DNA from: Frankia sp. QA3
Lineage (GTDB): Bacteria > Actinomycetota > Actinomycetes > Frankiales > Frankiaceae
Direction of reading: 5' to 3'
Assembly (NCBI RefSeq): GCF_000262465.1
Contig: NZ_CM001489.1
Location: 3,914,033 to 3,978,032 of the forward strand
Length of the DNA stretch: 64,000 nucleotides
Position numbers and translations under genes: made by a program. The notes beneath the pieces are model-generated. The model worked only from the letters and a program-made list of their open reading frames with translations. It was not told the DNA's origin and searched no databases. Of this stretch, positions 16,003 through 25,328 are shown one piece after another (the stretch's first letter is position 1; the number at the start of each line of letters is the position of its first letter).

Positions 16003-18616
16003 CCGTCTCGCCGCCGCCCTCGGACCCACCGAGCCCCTCGCACCCACCAGGCCCCTCGCACCCACCAGGCCCCTCGGACCGGCCGGGCCCCTCGGACCGG
16101 CCGGGCCCCTCGGAACGGCCGGGCCCCTCGGAACGGCCGGAACCCTCGGACCGGCCGGAACCCTCGGACCGGCCGGAAGCGCCGGACCGCTCGGACCTGG
16201 CCGTCGCCTCATCGTCCGGCGCGGCGGGGCCGATGCCAGCCTCGGTGGTCGCGGACCAGTGCATCTCGACGCAGACGACGCCTTCGCCGATCGTCCCGCC
16301 GGCGCGGACGAGCCCCGAGCCGCCGGGGCCGAACTCGCCGGTCCGGCCGAAGTCGGCCAGGGTCGGCGCGGGGCGGACAGGTCGTCCCGGCCTCGCCGGC
16401 CCTTCGACCGCCCCCTGCGCCGGCAGGGCGGACGGGGCGGGGGCACGGCGCGCCGGATAGGTGAGGTAGATGCTCGCCTGCGCGGCGCCGAGGTAGCCGG
16501 TGAGCATGACCGGCCCCTGGCGGACGGCGGCCAGCACCGCCGAGACCCGGGCGAGGAACTCCCGGTGCACCGGTTCGGGCAGCACGGACAGGTCGCCGTC
16601 CGTCTGGGCGGTGACGGCGATGCCCCGGGCCTCGGCCTGCTCGATCGGCCCGACCAGGTCGCGCAGCGTGTCGGCGCCGGCCCCGGTGAGGTCCCGGCGC
16701 AGCGCCCGGGCCCGCGCCGTGCACAGGGCACGCACCTCCGGCCGGCTCGGATCGCTCCGACCGGCGGCGATGTCGCGCAGCAGCGGCAGGAACCGCGCGT
16801 CCAGCTCGGCGAGCCGCCGGCGCCGGTCCCGGCGGACGGTGCGGTCCAGTACCCGCCGGCTGGTCAGGTCGGCCTCCAGGTCGTCGGCCCACGCCCGCTC
16901 CTGCGCGCTGGCCCGCAGGACCGGCCCGAACATCGTGACCAGGACCTGCATGATCCACTGCGCGTATACCGCGGCGGCCAGCCGGGCCAGCACGAGCGGG
17001 TCGTCTCCGCCGCCGAGTCCGACGACGATCGCAACCATGGCCACGGTCGCGAAGCCGGCGGCGGCGTAGCGTTCCCGGTGCGGCCGGGACAGCACCGCCA
17101 GCGCCACCAGCAGCGGGTTGATCATGGTGGTGCCCCAGCTCACGACCAGCTCGCCGGGCGGCTCGACCGTGTTGACCGCGCCGGCGACCGCCGAGGCGAC
17201 GGCCGCCAGCAGCACGCCGACCGACTCGCGGCGACGCAGCGGCCGGCGGGCGACGACGCGGGCCGTCAGCCCGATGACCACGGCCGTCACCAGCCAGATC
17301 CCCAGGCCGGCCGGGGTCGACCGGGCCTCGTCGCGATGGACGACGACCGGGATGAACGCGGCGAGCCAGCCCACGACCACCGCGAGGGCGAACGCCCGGC
17401 GGGCCGCCGCGGCGAACTGCTCCTCCAGCCGGTCGGCGCAGGCCGGCTCGGCGGCGACCGGCGGGGGCAGCTCCCACCTCAGCGTGATCCGGGTGCCCTG
17501 CCCGGGTTCGGACCAGATGTCGGCGGAGCCGCCCACGGCCTTCATCCGGGCGGACACCGAGTGCCGCAGTCCGAGGCGACGGCTGTCGGCGGCCAGCTCC
17601 GCCGGCCGGAACCCGCGTCCCCGGTCGATGACGGACACCTCCAGCCGGCCGGGGCCGACCTGCGCGAGAACCCGGGCGTCGCCGGTGCCGGCGTGGGATC
17701 GGACGTTGCGCAGCGCCTCGCCCATCGCGGCGGCGACGGCGGCGCCGACCTCGTCGGGCACCCACTCGCACGCCGGCTCCGGCCCGTCCTCCGGCGTCTC
17801 GGTGGCCAGATCGACCCGCAGGCCGGCGCCGCGCGCGCTCCCGACGGCCTGGTCGATGCGTTCGGTGAGGGTGGGACCCGCGTCCGGCCGGCTGGCCAGG
17901 TGCTCCTCGACGGCGTGCACACTCTCGGCGCACTGCCGGCGCAGGTCGGCGACCGGCTGGTCCTCGCTCATGCCCAGGCCGGTGAGTGTGTTGAGGATCG
18001 TGTCGTGCAGGAGCCGCTCCTGCTCGCGGGAGTCCTGCTCGCGCCCCTCGGCGACAATCTGCCGGCGCCGCCGGGCGGTCGCGTCGCGGTGCTGGCGGTC
18101 GGCCTCGACCGCGACCCGGCGCAGCCGCCCGGCGGCGTGATGCAGCAGACCGCCGACGACGAGGAGGATCGCCGTCGAGGCGAACACCTGAGGCCGGTGG
18201 CGGGCGGCGCCGGCGAGCTGGGCGGCCATCAGCACCGCCGTGGCGACGGCGAAGCGCCGCGACGGCAGGGCGAACGCCGCCGCCACCACGGCGGTGAGCA
18301 GGCCGACGAAGGCGAACGAGGCGGGATCCCCCCGCGACGGGTCAGGCGTCAGCCAGCCCGTGGCCAGCGCGACGAGGGCCGCCACGGCCACGTCGGCGAC
18401 CGCCATGGCCCGGCGCGGGCGGCGGCGCAGGTGCACGACGAACAGCACTCCCCACGCCAGCACGACGACCGGGCCGGCCAGCGCCGCCGGGTGCGCGCGG
18501 TACCAGTCGGCCCAGGCGGCGACGAAGACCAGCAGGTAGCCCAACTGGGCGACCCGCAGCCGGACGGTGCACCGAACCATCACCGTTGACAACGCCTGCA
18601 CCGAGCGTCCGTTCAT
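15845..18616 (-). CDS. Integral membrane sensor histidine kinase with long repetitive tail
   Basis: About 923 residues from an ATG at 18616 (another at 18580 is possible; neither has a good ribosome-binding site). Several N-terminal transmembrane helices are followed by a coiled HisKA_3-like segment with the phospho-acceptor in QERLLHDTILNTLTGLG. A HATPase domain follows: EALRNVRSHAG (N box), VIDRGRGF (G1) and GQGTRITLRW. A second membrane block of about five to six helices and a cytoplasmic region come next. The last about 140 residues are low complexity: nine 6-residue units of the SEGPGR type, then Arg/Pro-rich sequence. That tail is encoded antisense to glpD for 158 bases, so the functional C-terminus may be earlier or a frameshift may exist. 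No response regulator is adjacent. Confidence 0.78.
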   Translation of the reverse strand: MNGRSVQALSTVMVRCTVRLRVAQLGYLLVFVAAWADWYRAHPAALAGPVVVLAWGVLFVVHLRRRPRRAMAVADVAVAALVALATGWLTPDPSRGDPASFAFVGLLTAVVAAAFALPSRRFAVATAVLMAAQLAGAARHRPQVFASTAILLVVGGLLHHAAGRLRRVAVEADRQHRDATARRRRQIVAEGREQDSREQERLLHDTILNTLTGLGMSEDQPVADLRRQCAESVHAVEEHLASRPDAGPTLTERIDQAVGSARGAGLRVDLATETPEDGPEPACEWVPDEVGAAVAAAMGEALRNVRSHAGTGDARVLAQVGPGRLEVSVIDRGRGFRPAELAADSRRLGLRHSVSARMKAVGGSADIWSEPGQGTRITLRWELPPPVAAEPACADRLEEQFAAAARRAFALAVVVGWLAAFIPVVVHRDEARSTPAGLGIWLVTAVVIGLTARVVARRPLRRRESVGVLLAAVASAVAGAVNTVEPPGELVVSWGTTMINPLLVALAVLSRPHRERYAAAGFATVAMVAIVVGLGGGDDPLVLARLAAAVYAQWIMQVLVTMFGPVLRASAQERAWADDLEADLTSRRVLDRTVRRDRRRRLAELDARFLPLLRDIAAGRSDPSRPEVRALCTARARALRRDLTGAGADTLRDLVGPIEQAEARGIAVTAQTDGDLSVLPEPVHREFLARVSAVLAAVRQGPVMLTGYLGAAQASIYLTYPARRAPAPSALPAQGAVEGPARPGRPVRPAPTLADFGRTGEFGPGGSGLVRAGGTIGEGVVCVEMHWSATTEAGIGPAAPDDEATARSERSGASGRSEGSGRSEGSGRSEGPGRSEGPGRSEGPGRSEGPGGCEGPGGCEGLGGSEGGGETVSSSPRGRTGGWRRRAPRDARRGRGRSASAGPAGPPDRAPPRGAPRTAAPPP
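16033..16194. repeat. Tandem repeat, nine 18-bp units, inside the histidine kinase tail
   Basis: Units are variants of GCCCCTCGGACCGGCCGG repeated nine times with no indels. They encode SEG-containing hexapeptides on the minus strand. Adjacent units are often identical, which points to recent expansion by slippage or recombination. Confidence 0.85.
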
Positions 18617-18757
18617 GTCGCATAAGTCTGAACGATATGGCCGCCGCCCCCCGCGCATGGGGCGGGTATCCCGCACGTGGTAGTCCGGGCCGGGCCGGAC
18701 TACGGGAATCCCATAATTCCCAGCCTTTCGCGGAGAATCCCGTCCGGGAAGCGCCGC

Positions 18758-19909
18758 TCATCCCACGGTGTCGACGGTGAGCCGCGCGACCTGCTCCAGG
18801 TGCTGGCGGGTGTCCCCGAAGGCGGCGACGAGGCGTTTCGCGCGCTTGTAGAAGAAATGGGTGTCGTGCTCCCAGGTATAGCCGATCCCGCCGTGGTACT
18901 GGATCATCGCGGCGGTGGCGTCGCCGGCGGCCTGATTCGCCTTGCTCTTCGCCACGGCGACGGCGAGGTCGGTGTCCGGCCGGCCCTCGTCGAGGGCGTG
19001 CGCCGCGTACAGCACGGCATGCTCGGCCATGGTCACGGCGACGTGCAGGTCGGCGAGGTGGTGGGCCAGCGCCTGGAACGACCCGACCGGACGGCCGAAC
19101 TGGACCCGGGCGGTGTCGTAGGCGACGGTCCGGGTCAGCGCCGCCCGGGCGACGCCGACGAGGTCCGCGGCGGCCAGCACGGCGCCGCGGCGCAGCAGGT
19201 CCGCCAGCGCCGCGGCGCCCGAGCCCGGCAGGCGGGCGGCCGGTGCCCCGGTCAACGTCAACGCGGCGAGCCGGGTGGTCCCGTCGATGCTCGCCTGCCG
19301 TTCGATCCGCACGCCGGCCCCCCCACGTTCCAGCAGGTACAGACCCACGCCGCCCTCGCCACGGCCGGCACCGGCACCGGCACCGGCGGGCGCGTCCGGC
19401 TCGGTGGCCGCGACCACGATGACGTCGGCCACGTGGGCGTACTCGACGCCGGAGACGACGCCGTCGAGCCGGCCCGCGGCGTCGGCGCGCACGGCGATCC
19501 CGCCGCGGCCGAGGCGCCCACCCGGGCCGCGCAGCGCCACGGTGGCGACGAGCTCGCCCGCACCGAGCGGCCCGAGCACGGCCGCGGCCTGCTCCGGCGT
19601 GCCGGCCCGCCCGACGGCCGCACCGGCGAGCACGGTCACCGCCCATGGCCCGGGGATCACCCCGGCGCCGAACTCCCGCGCGATCACCTGGGCGTCGAGC
19701 AGACCGAGGCCGAGGCCGCCGTGGTCCTGCGGCACGCACACCGACAGCCAGCCCTGCTCCCCGATCGCCCGCCACAGGTCGGCGGGATGGCCGTCGCCCC
19801 GTTCGTCGTCGACGACCGCCCGCACCGCCCGCAGGTCGAAGCGGTCGGCGAGGAAGGCGCGGACGGTCTCGGCGAGGGCACGCTGCTCGTCGGTGAGGGC
19901 GAAGTACAC
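18758..19909 (-). CDS. Acyl-CoA dehydrogenase (subunit 1 of a possible pair)
   Basis: 383 residues with the standard order: N-terminal helical domain from MYFALTDEQRALAETVRAF, a middle beta domain that is rather divergent, and a C-terminal helical domain with VQFGRPVGSFQALAHHLADL and MIQYHGGIGYTWEHDTHFFY. The nucleotide site and the end segment are typical of the FadE branch acting on branched or bulky acyl-CoAs. It lies 159 bases downstream of a second, different acyl-CoA dehydrogenase on the same strand. In actinobacteria such unequal pairs often form alpha2beta2 enzymes that act on sterol or other bulky side-chain CoAs, so a heteromeric complex with 20069-21247 is likely. Confidence 0.9.
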   Translation of the reverse strand: MYFALTDEQRALAETVRAFLADRFDLRAVRAVVDDERGDGHPADLWRAIGEQGWLSVCVPQDHGGLGLGLLDAQVIAREFGAGVIPGPWAVTVLAGAAVGRAGTPEQAAAVLGPLGAGELVATVALRGPGGRLGRGGIAVRADAAGRLDGVVSGVEYAHVADVIVVAATEPDAPAGAGAGAGRGEGGVGLYLLERGGAGVRIERQASIDGTTRLAALTLTGAPAARLPGSGAAALADLLRRGAVLAAADLVGVARAALTRTVAYDTARVQFGRPVGSFQALAHHLADLHVAVTMAEHAVLYAAHALDEGRPDTDLAVAVAKSKANQAAGDATAAMIQYHGGIGYTWEHDTHFFYKRAKRLVAAFGDTRQHLEQVARLTVDTVG

Positions 19910-19954
19910 GGGCGCGGTTCTCCTGAGGGCCGGGCGGGGCGAGCAGCGACGCGG

Positions 19955-20042
19955 GACGGGGCGATGCAGGGCGAGGCGGGGAGAGGCGAGGCGGGGAGGG
20001 GCGAGGCGGGGAGGGGAGGGGCGAGGCGGGGAGGGGCGACAC
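19955..20042. repeat. Purine-rich tandem repeat (15-bp unit) between the two acyl-CoA dehydrogenases
   Basis: The + strand carries repeated GAGGCGGGGAGGGGC units with small variations and one shortened unit. The strand asymmetry is extreme (almost all G and A on the + strand). It separates the two minus-strand acyl-CoA dehydrogenase genes and could form G-quadruplex or triplex structure in the transcript leader or DNA. Confidence 0.8.
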
Positions 20043-20068
20043 CGATCGGAGGGACGCCGGGCGGCAGC

Positions 20069-21247
20069 CTACGACCCGCGGGGCAGGCCCAGCACGCGTT
20101 CGGCGACGATCGTGCGCTGCACCTGCGATGATCCGCCCCAGATCGTGACCGAACGGGTCCAGAAGCTCTCCTGGCGCAGTGCGGTCAGGTCGAGGTCCGC
20201 GGTGGGCCGCAGCAGGGCGACGTCGGCGCCGAGCAGCTCGTCGAACGTCTCGAACAGGCCCTGGTAGGCCTGCGACCACTGCAGCTTCGTCACCGACGAC
20301 GCCGCCCCCAGGTCGCGGCCCTGCTCCACCTCGGTGAGCACGTGCATCGCCTGGTAGCGCAGGCACTCCAGCTCGACCCGGCGCCGGGCGAGCTCCTGGC
20401 GCAGCACCGGGTCGCCGTCACGGCCCAGCGCCCGGGCGACCCGCACGATCTCGTCGTAGGCCTGCCGGTAGGCGGTGTACTGGCTGATCCCGGCCGCACC
20501 GCGCTCGAAGGACAGCAGCAGCATCGCCGTCGCCCAGCCGTTGCCGATCCCGCCCAGGCACTGCGACGCCGGCACCCGCACGTCGGTGAGGAAGACCTCG
20601 CCGAACTCGCTGACCCCGCTCATCTGCCGGATCGGGCGCACCTCCACCCCGGGGGCGTGCATGTCGATGAGCAACAGCGACAGGCCACGGTGGCGGCTGC
20701 TGCCGGGTTCCGTGCGGACCATCGTGAAGATCCGGTCGCCGCGGCCGGCGAACGTGGTCCACACCTTCTGGCCGTTGACGACGAACTCGTCTCCGTCGAG
20801 CACCCCGTGGGTGCGCAGGGCGGCGAGGTCGGAACCCGCGCCCGGCTCCGAGAAGCCCTGGCACCAGATCACCTCGTTGCGCAGCATCGGCCCGATGATC
20901 TCGGCCTTCTGCTCCGGGGTGCCCACGGCCATGACGGTCGGGGCGAGGAAGACCAGGCCGAGGCTGTTCACCGAGCGGGGGGCACGGGCGCGCACCAGCT
21001 CGGAGTCGTGGATCGCCCGCATCGCCGGGGTGCCGCCGCGACCGCCGTACTCGACCGGCCAGTCGATCCCGGCGAACCCGGCCAGCGCCTTGCGCCGCTC
21101 CCAGTCCCGGCGCAGGTCGAATGCCTCGTCCTCGCCGACGGTGGCCCAGAAGCCGGGTTCCGTCCAGGCCGCGGGAATGTTCGCGGCGAGCCAGGCGCGC
21201 AGCTCGTCGCGGAACTCCTCCGCCTGCGGGGGGTAGCTCAGATCCAC
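20069..21247 (-). CDS. Acyl-CoA dehydrogenase (subunit 2 of a possible pair)
   Basis: About 392 residues from a GTG at 21247 that gives the usual family N-terminus (DLSYPPQAEEFRDELRAWLA); a further GTG lies 36 bases upstream. The middle domain is well conserved: WCQGFSEPGAGSDLAALRT, NGQKVWTTFAGRGDRIFTMV and the beta segment GEVFLTDVRVPASQ. The C-terminal region has FWTRSVTIWGGSSQVQRTIV, which contains the family end motif. FAD and substrate segments look intact, unlike the more divergent partner at 18758. The pair probably works as one heteromeric beta-oxidation enzyme. Confidence 0.92.
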   Translation of the reverse strand: MDLSYPPQAEEFRDELRAWLAANIPAAWTEPGFWATVGEDEAFDLRRDWERRKALAGFAGIDWPVEYGGRGGTPAMRAIHDSELVRARAPRSVNSLGLVFLAPTVMAVGTPEQKAEIIGPMLRNEVIWCQGFSEPGAGSDLAALRTHGVLDGDEFVVNGQKVWTTFAGRGDRIFTMVRTEPGSSRHRGLSLLLIDMHAPGVEVRPIRQMSGVSEFGEVFLTDVRVPASQCLGGIGNGWATAMLLLSFERGAAGISQYTAYRQAYDEIVRVARALGRDGDPVLRQELARRRVELECLRYQAMHVLTEVEQGRDLGAASSVTKLQWSQAYQGLFETFDELLGADVALLRPTADLDLTALRQESFWTRSVTIWGGSSQVQRTIVAERVLGLPRGS

Positions 21248-21510
21248 GTGGTCTAACCCATCTTGTCGGCGTGTGCCCGCCACGGGAGCCGGGCTCAGTC
21301 CAGACCGTAGTACTCGATAACCGCGTGGTGCGCCGGTCGCCGGTCGCAGACCCCGGCGACGCCTCGGCGCCCCCCGCCGGACGCCCGCCGTTCACCCGCG
21401 CACAGGCGCCGGTCACCGCCAGCCGGCACGATGGGGATGCGGTCGCCGCGGCACCGCCCGGACCCGCCCGCATGAAGCCGGGACCCGCCTGCCTGAAGGA
21501 GGACAGCCGC

Positions 21511-23292
21511 ATGACGCCGACCAGGCTCGCAGCGCCGACCGCGGGCCTCGATCCCGCCCGCCGCGCCGAGGCGCTGCGCCGGATGCGCACCGAGGTGATG
21601 GACGTCGCCGTGATCGGCGGCGGGGTGACCGGCGCAGGAGTCGCGCTGGACGCCGCCACCCGCGGACTGTCGGTGGCCCTCGTCGAGGCCCGCGACCTCG
21701 CCGCCGGCACCTCCAGCCGCTCCAGCAAGCTGATCCACGGAGGGCTGCGCTACCTCGAACAGCTCAACGCCCCGCTGGTCCGCGAGGCCCTGCGGGAACG
21801 TTCCCTCATGCTGGACACCCTCGCCCCGCACCTCGTCCACAGCGTCCCGTTCCTGCTGCCGCTGACCCACCACGGCTGGGAACGCGCCTACATCGGCAGC
21901 GGTGTGCTGCTGTACGACACCCTCGGCCAGGGCCTGGCCCGCATCGCGCCGGGCGGCGACGGGACCATGCCCCACCACCGGCACCTGAGCCGCAAGGCGG
22001 CGCTGCGGGTCTTCCCGTCCCTGCGCTCCGACGCCCTCGTCGGCGCCATCCAGTACTGGGATGGCCAGGTCGACGACGCCCGGCACACCCTGTTCGTGGC
22101 GCGGACCGCGGTGCGCTACGGGGCGCTCGTCGCGACGAGCGCGCGGGTCACCGGCCTGCTGCGGGAGGGCGAGCGGGTCGCCGGCGTCACGGTGCTCGAC
22201 CTGGAGTCCGGCGAGGAGATCGCGCTGCGCGCCCGGCAGACCATCAACGCGGCCGGGGTGTGGACCGACGAGATCCAGTCGATGGTGGGTGGGCGGGGAC
22301 GGCTGTCCGTCCGGGCCTCGAAGGGGGTGCACATCGTCGTTCCCCGCGACCGCATCCACGGCGAGACGGGGCTGATCCTGCGTACCGAGAAGAGCGTGCT
22401 TTTCGTCATCCCCTGGGGCGGTCACTGGATCATCGGCACCACCGACACCGACTGGAACCTCGACCTCGCCCACCCGGCCGCGAGCAGCGCCGACATCGAC
22501 TACCTGCTCACCACCGTCAACCGGGTGCTGCGCACCCCGCTGACCGCGGACGACATCACCGGCGTGTACGCGGGCCTGCGGCCGCTGCTGGCCGGCGAGT
22601 CCGAGGACACCTCGCAGCTCTCCCGCGAGCACGCCGTCGTCACCCCCGTGCCGGGCCTGACGATGGTCGCCGGCGGCAAGTACACGACCTACCGGGTGAT
22701 GGCCGCCGACGCCGTCGACGCGGCGGTGGGTGGGATGAACCGGGCGGTGCCGGCCTCGTGCACCGAGAAGATCCCGCTGCTCGGGGCGGACGGCTTCCCC
22801 GCCCTGTGGAACGCCCGGGAGACCCTCGCCCGCCGGGCCGGGCTGCACGTCGGCTGGATCGAACACCTGCTGCACCGCTACGGCACCCTCGCCGAGGAGG
22901 TGCTGGAGCTCGCCGCGTCCCGCGCGGAGCTCGCCCGGCCGCTGCCCGGAGCGTCGACCTACCTGGCAGCCGAGGCGGTCTACGCGGCCACCCATGAGGG
23001 GGCGCTGCACCTGGAGGACGTGCTGACCCGCCGGACCCGCATCTCCATCGAGACCGCCGACCGCGGCGTCGAGGCGGCCCGCCACGTCGCCGAGCTCATC
23101 GCCCCCACGCTCGGCTGGGACGCCGCCGCCCGTGACCGTGAGGTCGAGCACTACCTGGCCCGGGTACAGGCCGAACGGGCCTCGCAGCGGCAGGCCGACG
23201 ACGCCACCGCGGACGCGGCCCGGCTCGGCGCACCCGACGTGCGCCGCCTGGGCCGCACCGAACGCCGCGCCCCCGCACCGACCGCCGGCTGA
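21511..23292 (+). CDS. glpD: FAD-dependent glycerol-3-phosphate dehydrogenase, paralogue 2
   Basis: 593 residues, full length for the family. The start ATG has a strong AAGGAGGAC site 6 bases upstream. The FAD motif VAVIGGGVTGAGVALDAATR sits at about 31-50, followed by AAGTSSRSSKLIHGGLRYLE. Other signatures are IQYWDGQVDDARHTLFVART, NAAGVWTDEIQ, KGVHIVVPRDR, IGTTDTDWN, YAGLRPLL and AGGKYTTYRVMAADAVDAA. The C-terminal cap (EGALHLEDVLTRRTRISIE) is complete. It stands alone on the + strand and ends in a clear terminator. It is probably the housekeeping copy, while the TetR-coupled copy at 14389 is regulated. Confidence 0.94.
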   Translation: MTPTRLAAPTAGLDPARRAEALRRMRTEVMDVAVIGGGVTGAGVALDAATRGLSVALVEARDLAAGTSSRSSKLIHGGLRYLEQLNAPLVREALRERSLMLDTLAPHLVHSVPFLLPLTHHGWERAYIGSGVLLYDTLGQGLARIAPGGDGTMPHHRHLSRKAALRVFPSLRSDALVGAIQYWDGQVDDARHTLFVARTAVRYGALVATSARVTGLLREGERVAGVTVLDLESGEEIALRARQTINAAGVWTDEIQSMVGGRGRLSVRASKGVHIVVPRDRIHGETGLILRTEKSVLFVIPWGGHWIIGTTDTDWNLDLAHPAASSADIDYLLTTVNRVLRTPLTADDITGVYAGLRPLLAGESEDTSQLSREHAVVTPVPGLTMVAGGKYTTYRVMAADAVDAAVGGMNRAVPASCTEKIPLLGADGFPALWNARETLARRAGLHVGWIEHLLHRYGTLAEEVLELAASRAELARPLPGASTYLAAEAVYAATHEGALHLEDVLTRRTRISIETADRGVEAARHVAELIAPTLGWDAAARDREVEHYLARVQAERASQRQADDATADAARLGAPDVRRLGRTERRAPAPTAG

Positions 23293-23307
23293 GCCGTCCC
23301 ACGGCGG

Positions 23308-23337
23308 AACCCGGGCAATGCAACGGCCCGGGTTTTA
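23308..23337 (+). terminator. Intrinsic terminator of the second glpD
   Basis: AACCCGGGC (23308-23316) pairs perfectly with GCCCGGGTT (23326-23334) and is followed by further T residues. It starts 16 bases after the glpD stop. This is the most classical terminator in the window. Confidence 0.88.
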
Positions 23338-23365
23338 GTAGGCCGGCGCGCGGAACGACGCCTGC

Positions 23366-23509
23366 ATGGCTACCATTCTCTGGATCATCGCGGCGATCTT
23401 CGTCATCGCGGGAATTGTCACGATCGTCCGTGGGGGTCTCATCTACGGCATCGTGCTCATCGTCGTCGGGCTGCTCATCGGGCCGGGTGGTGTTTCGGTG
23501 TTCAGTTGA
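23366..23509 (+). CDS. GPGG-motif small membrane protein (47 aa)
   Basis: The frame begins MATILWIIAAIFVIAGIV, continues TIVRGGLIYGIVLIVVGL, and ends LIGPGGVSVFS. Two hydrophobic helices are separated by RGG, and the C-terminal GPGG signature is that of a widespread family of tiny actinobacterial membrane proteins. The function is unknown. It lies between the glpD terminator and a convergent flavoprotein gene. Confidence 0.82.
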   Translation: MATILWIIAAIFVIAGIVTIVRGGLIYGIVLIVVGLLIGPGGVSVFS

Positions 23510-23539
23510 CGGGCGCATTCCAGCCGGCCGAAAGCGGTA

Positions 23540-25018
23540 TCAAAAACCGTATTCCTCCAGCAGGCGGAGCCACACCTCGCTCACCGTCGGAAACGAGGGC
23601 ACCGCGTGCCACAGCCGCTCGACCGGCACCGCGCCGACGATCGCGACCGTCGCCGCGTGCACCATCTCCTGGGTGTCCGGGCCGGTGAACGTCGCGCCCA
23701 CCAGGACCCGCCGGGACTCGTCGACGACGATCTTCGAGGTACCGGTGATTCCCTCACCACGCACCGACGCCCCCGCCACCCCGCCGGTCGCGACGCTGAC
23801 CGCCCGCACCGCCAGACCCGCCTCCCGCGCGGCCCGCTCGGTCAACCCGACCGCGCTGACCTGGGGATCGGTGAAGGTCACCCGCGGGATGGCGACGTTG
23901 TCCGCCACGTCGCGGGCGGGCTCGCCGGCGGCGTCCCGGCGGCCGGTGATGACGTCGGCGACGATCCGCGCCTGGTACTTGCCCATGTGGGTGAGCAGGG
24001 CGCGGCCGCAGACGTCGCCGACCGCGTACAGCCATCCACCGCTCACCCCGACCGCCAGGAAACGGTCGTCGACCTCGATGAACCGGCCGGGCGACAAGCC
24101 GACGCCCGCCAGGCCCAGGTCCCCGGTCGCCGGGGTGCGCCCGACCGCCACCAGGATCTCGTCGGCGACGACGGTGCCGCCGGCGGAGTCCGACCCCGCC
24201 GCCCCGGCCTGGGTGCCCGCCACGCCGGCGAGGGTGACGGTCACCGGGCCGCGCGGCGCCTCGGGGCCGGGGCGGCTTCGACGCACCTCCACGGCCCGGG
24301 TGCCGAGGCGCACCGCGATGCCGTCCGCCTCGAACGCCGCCCGCACCTGCTCCCCGGCGAACTCCTCCTCCCGGGCGAGCAGCCGGGGCGAGCCCTCGAC
24401 GAGGGTGACCTCCGCGCTGCCGAGCCGGCGGAACGCCTGGGCGAGCTCAGCGCCGACGGCGCCGCCGCCGAGCACCACGAGCCGGCGCGGCACCGAGCGG
24501 GCGGCGGTCGCCGAACGGTTGTCCCAGGGCTCGGCGTCGGCGAGCCCCGGGATCGGCGGGACCGTCGCCCGGCTGCCGGTGGCCACCACCACCGCCCGCG
24601 ACGCGGTCAGCACCCGGCGGTCGCCGTCGGCGGCGGTCACCTCGACCTGCCGCGGCCGCCCGGTCAGCCGGCCGGTCCCGCGGACGAGCGTCACGCCCTT
24701 GTCGGTCAGCCACGGCACCTGGGAATCGTCCGAAAAGCCGCCGACCAGCCGGTCGCGCCGGGCGAACACCGCCGCGGCGTCCAGCGCGCCGGTGACCGCC
24801 GCCGCGGCGCCGGGCACCCGCCGCGCCGCGGCCAGCACCTCCCCCGGCCGGATGAGGGTCTTGCTCGGGATGCAGCCCCAGTAGCTGCACTCGCCGCCGA
24901 CGAGCTCCCGTTCGACGACGGTCACGGCGAGCCCCGCGTCGGCGCACCGGCCGGCGACGTTCTCCCCGGCGGGTCCCGCACCGAGCACGATCACATCCAC
25001 CTGCGCGTCCTGGTCCAC
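23540..25018 (-). CDS. Pyridine nucleotide-disulfide oxidoreductase
   Basis: 492 residues of the dihydrolipoamide dehydrogenase/mercuric reductase superfamily. The FAD motif VDVIVLGAGPAGENVAGRCA is at the N-terminus, and the redox-active disulfide is in GGECSYWGCIPSKTL (CxxxxC). The NAD(P) motif RLVVLGGGAVGAELAQAFRR is at mid-length, and the second FAD segment is GGWLYAVGDVCGRALLTHMG. The C-terminal dimerisation domain carries the HAATVAIVGAVPVERLWHAV region, but the usual HxHPT..E histidine pair of lipoamide dehydrogenase is not evident. A lipoamide role is therefore less likely than a quinone, NAD(P) or thiol reductase role. The gene stands alone with a GTG start. Confidence 0.88.
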   Translation of the reverse strand: MDQDAQVDVIVLGAGPAGENVAGRCADAGLAVTVVERELVGGECSYWGCIPSKTLIRPGEVLAAARRVPGAAAAVTGALDAAAVFARRDRLVGGFSDDSQVPWLTDKGVTLVRGTGRLTGRPRQVEVTAADGDRRVLTASRAVVVATGSRATVPPIPGLADAEPWDNRSATAARSVPRRLVVLGGGAVGAELAQAFRRLGSAEVTLVEGSPRLLAREEEFAGEQVRAAFEADGIAVRLGTRAVEVRRSRPGPEAPRGPVTVTLAGVAGTQAGAAGSDSAGGTVVADEILVAVGRTPATGDLGLAGVGLSPGRFIEVDDRFLAVGVSGGWLYAVGDVCGRALLTHMGKYQARIVADVITGRRDAAGEPARDVADNVAIPRVTFTDPQVSAVGLTERAAREAGLAVRAVSVATGGVAGASVRGEGITGTSKIVVDESRRVLVGATFTGPDTQEMVHAATVAIVGAVPVERLWHAVPSFPTVSEVWLRLLEEYGF

Positions 25019-25328
25019 GCCCGCGCCTCCCTACCGGCCCCGCCGGGTCATCGCCGCAGGGCCGGCCGGGCGGCCGTAAGGGACCCGCTATCCCGTCGAC
25101 CCCGAACCGTCACCTGGCCCCGGCAGCATGGCCGGGGACGGCCCGGTCGTACCGTACGCGCGGACACGGTGACGAGAAGCACCCGGCCCGAACGGACGGC
25201 GCGCCGCCCGTGACCGGGAGGCGCGGGGTGTCAAGGGAACAATGGCGTCGGGAGCGCGAAGCAGGGCCCGGTGCGCGGCGCAGCCGCCCCGCATCGGGCC
25301 GCCGTGACGAAACGAGCGGGGAGACAAG
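25019..25328. other. Divergent promoter region between flavoprotein and 6-phosphogluconate dehydrogenase genes
   Basis: 310 bases between divergent starts. The only frames are arginine-rich shadows. Promoters for both genes must lie here; I see no clear operator. Confidence 0.45.
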
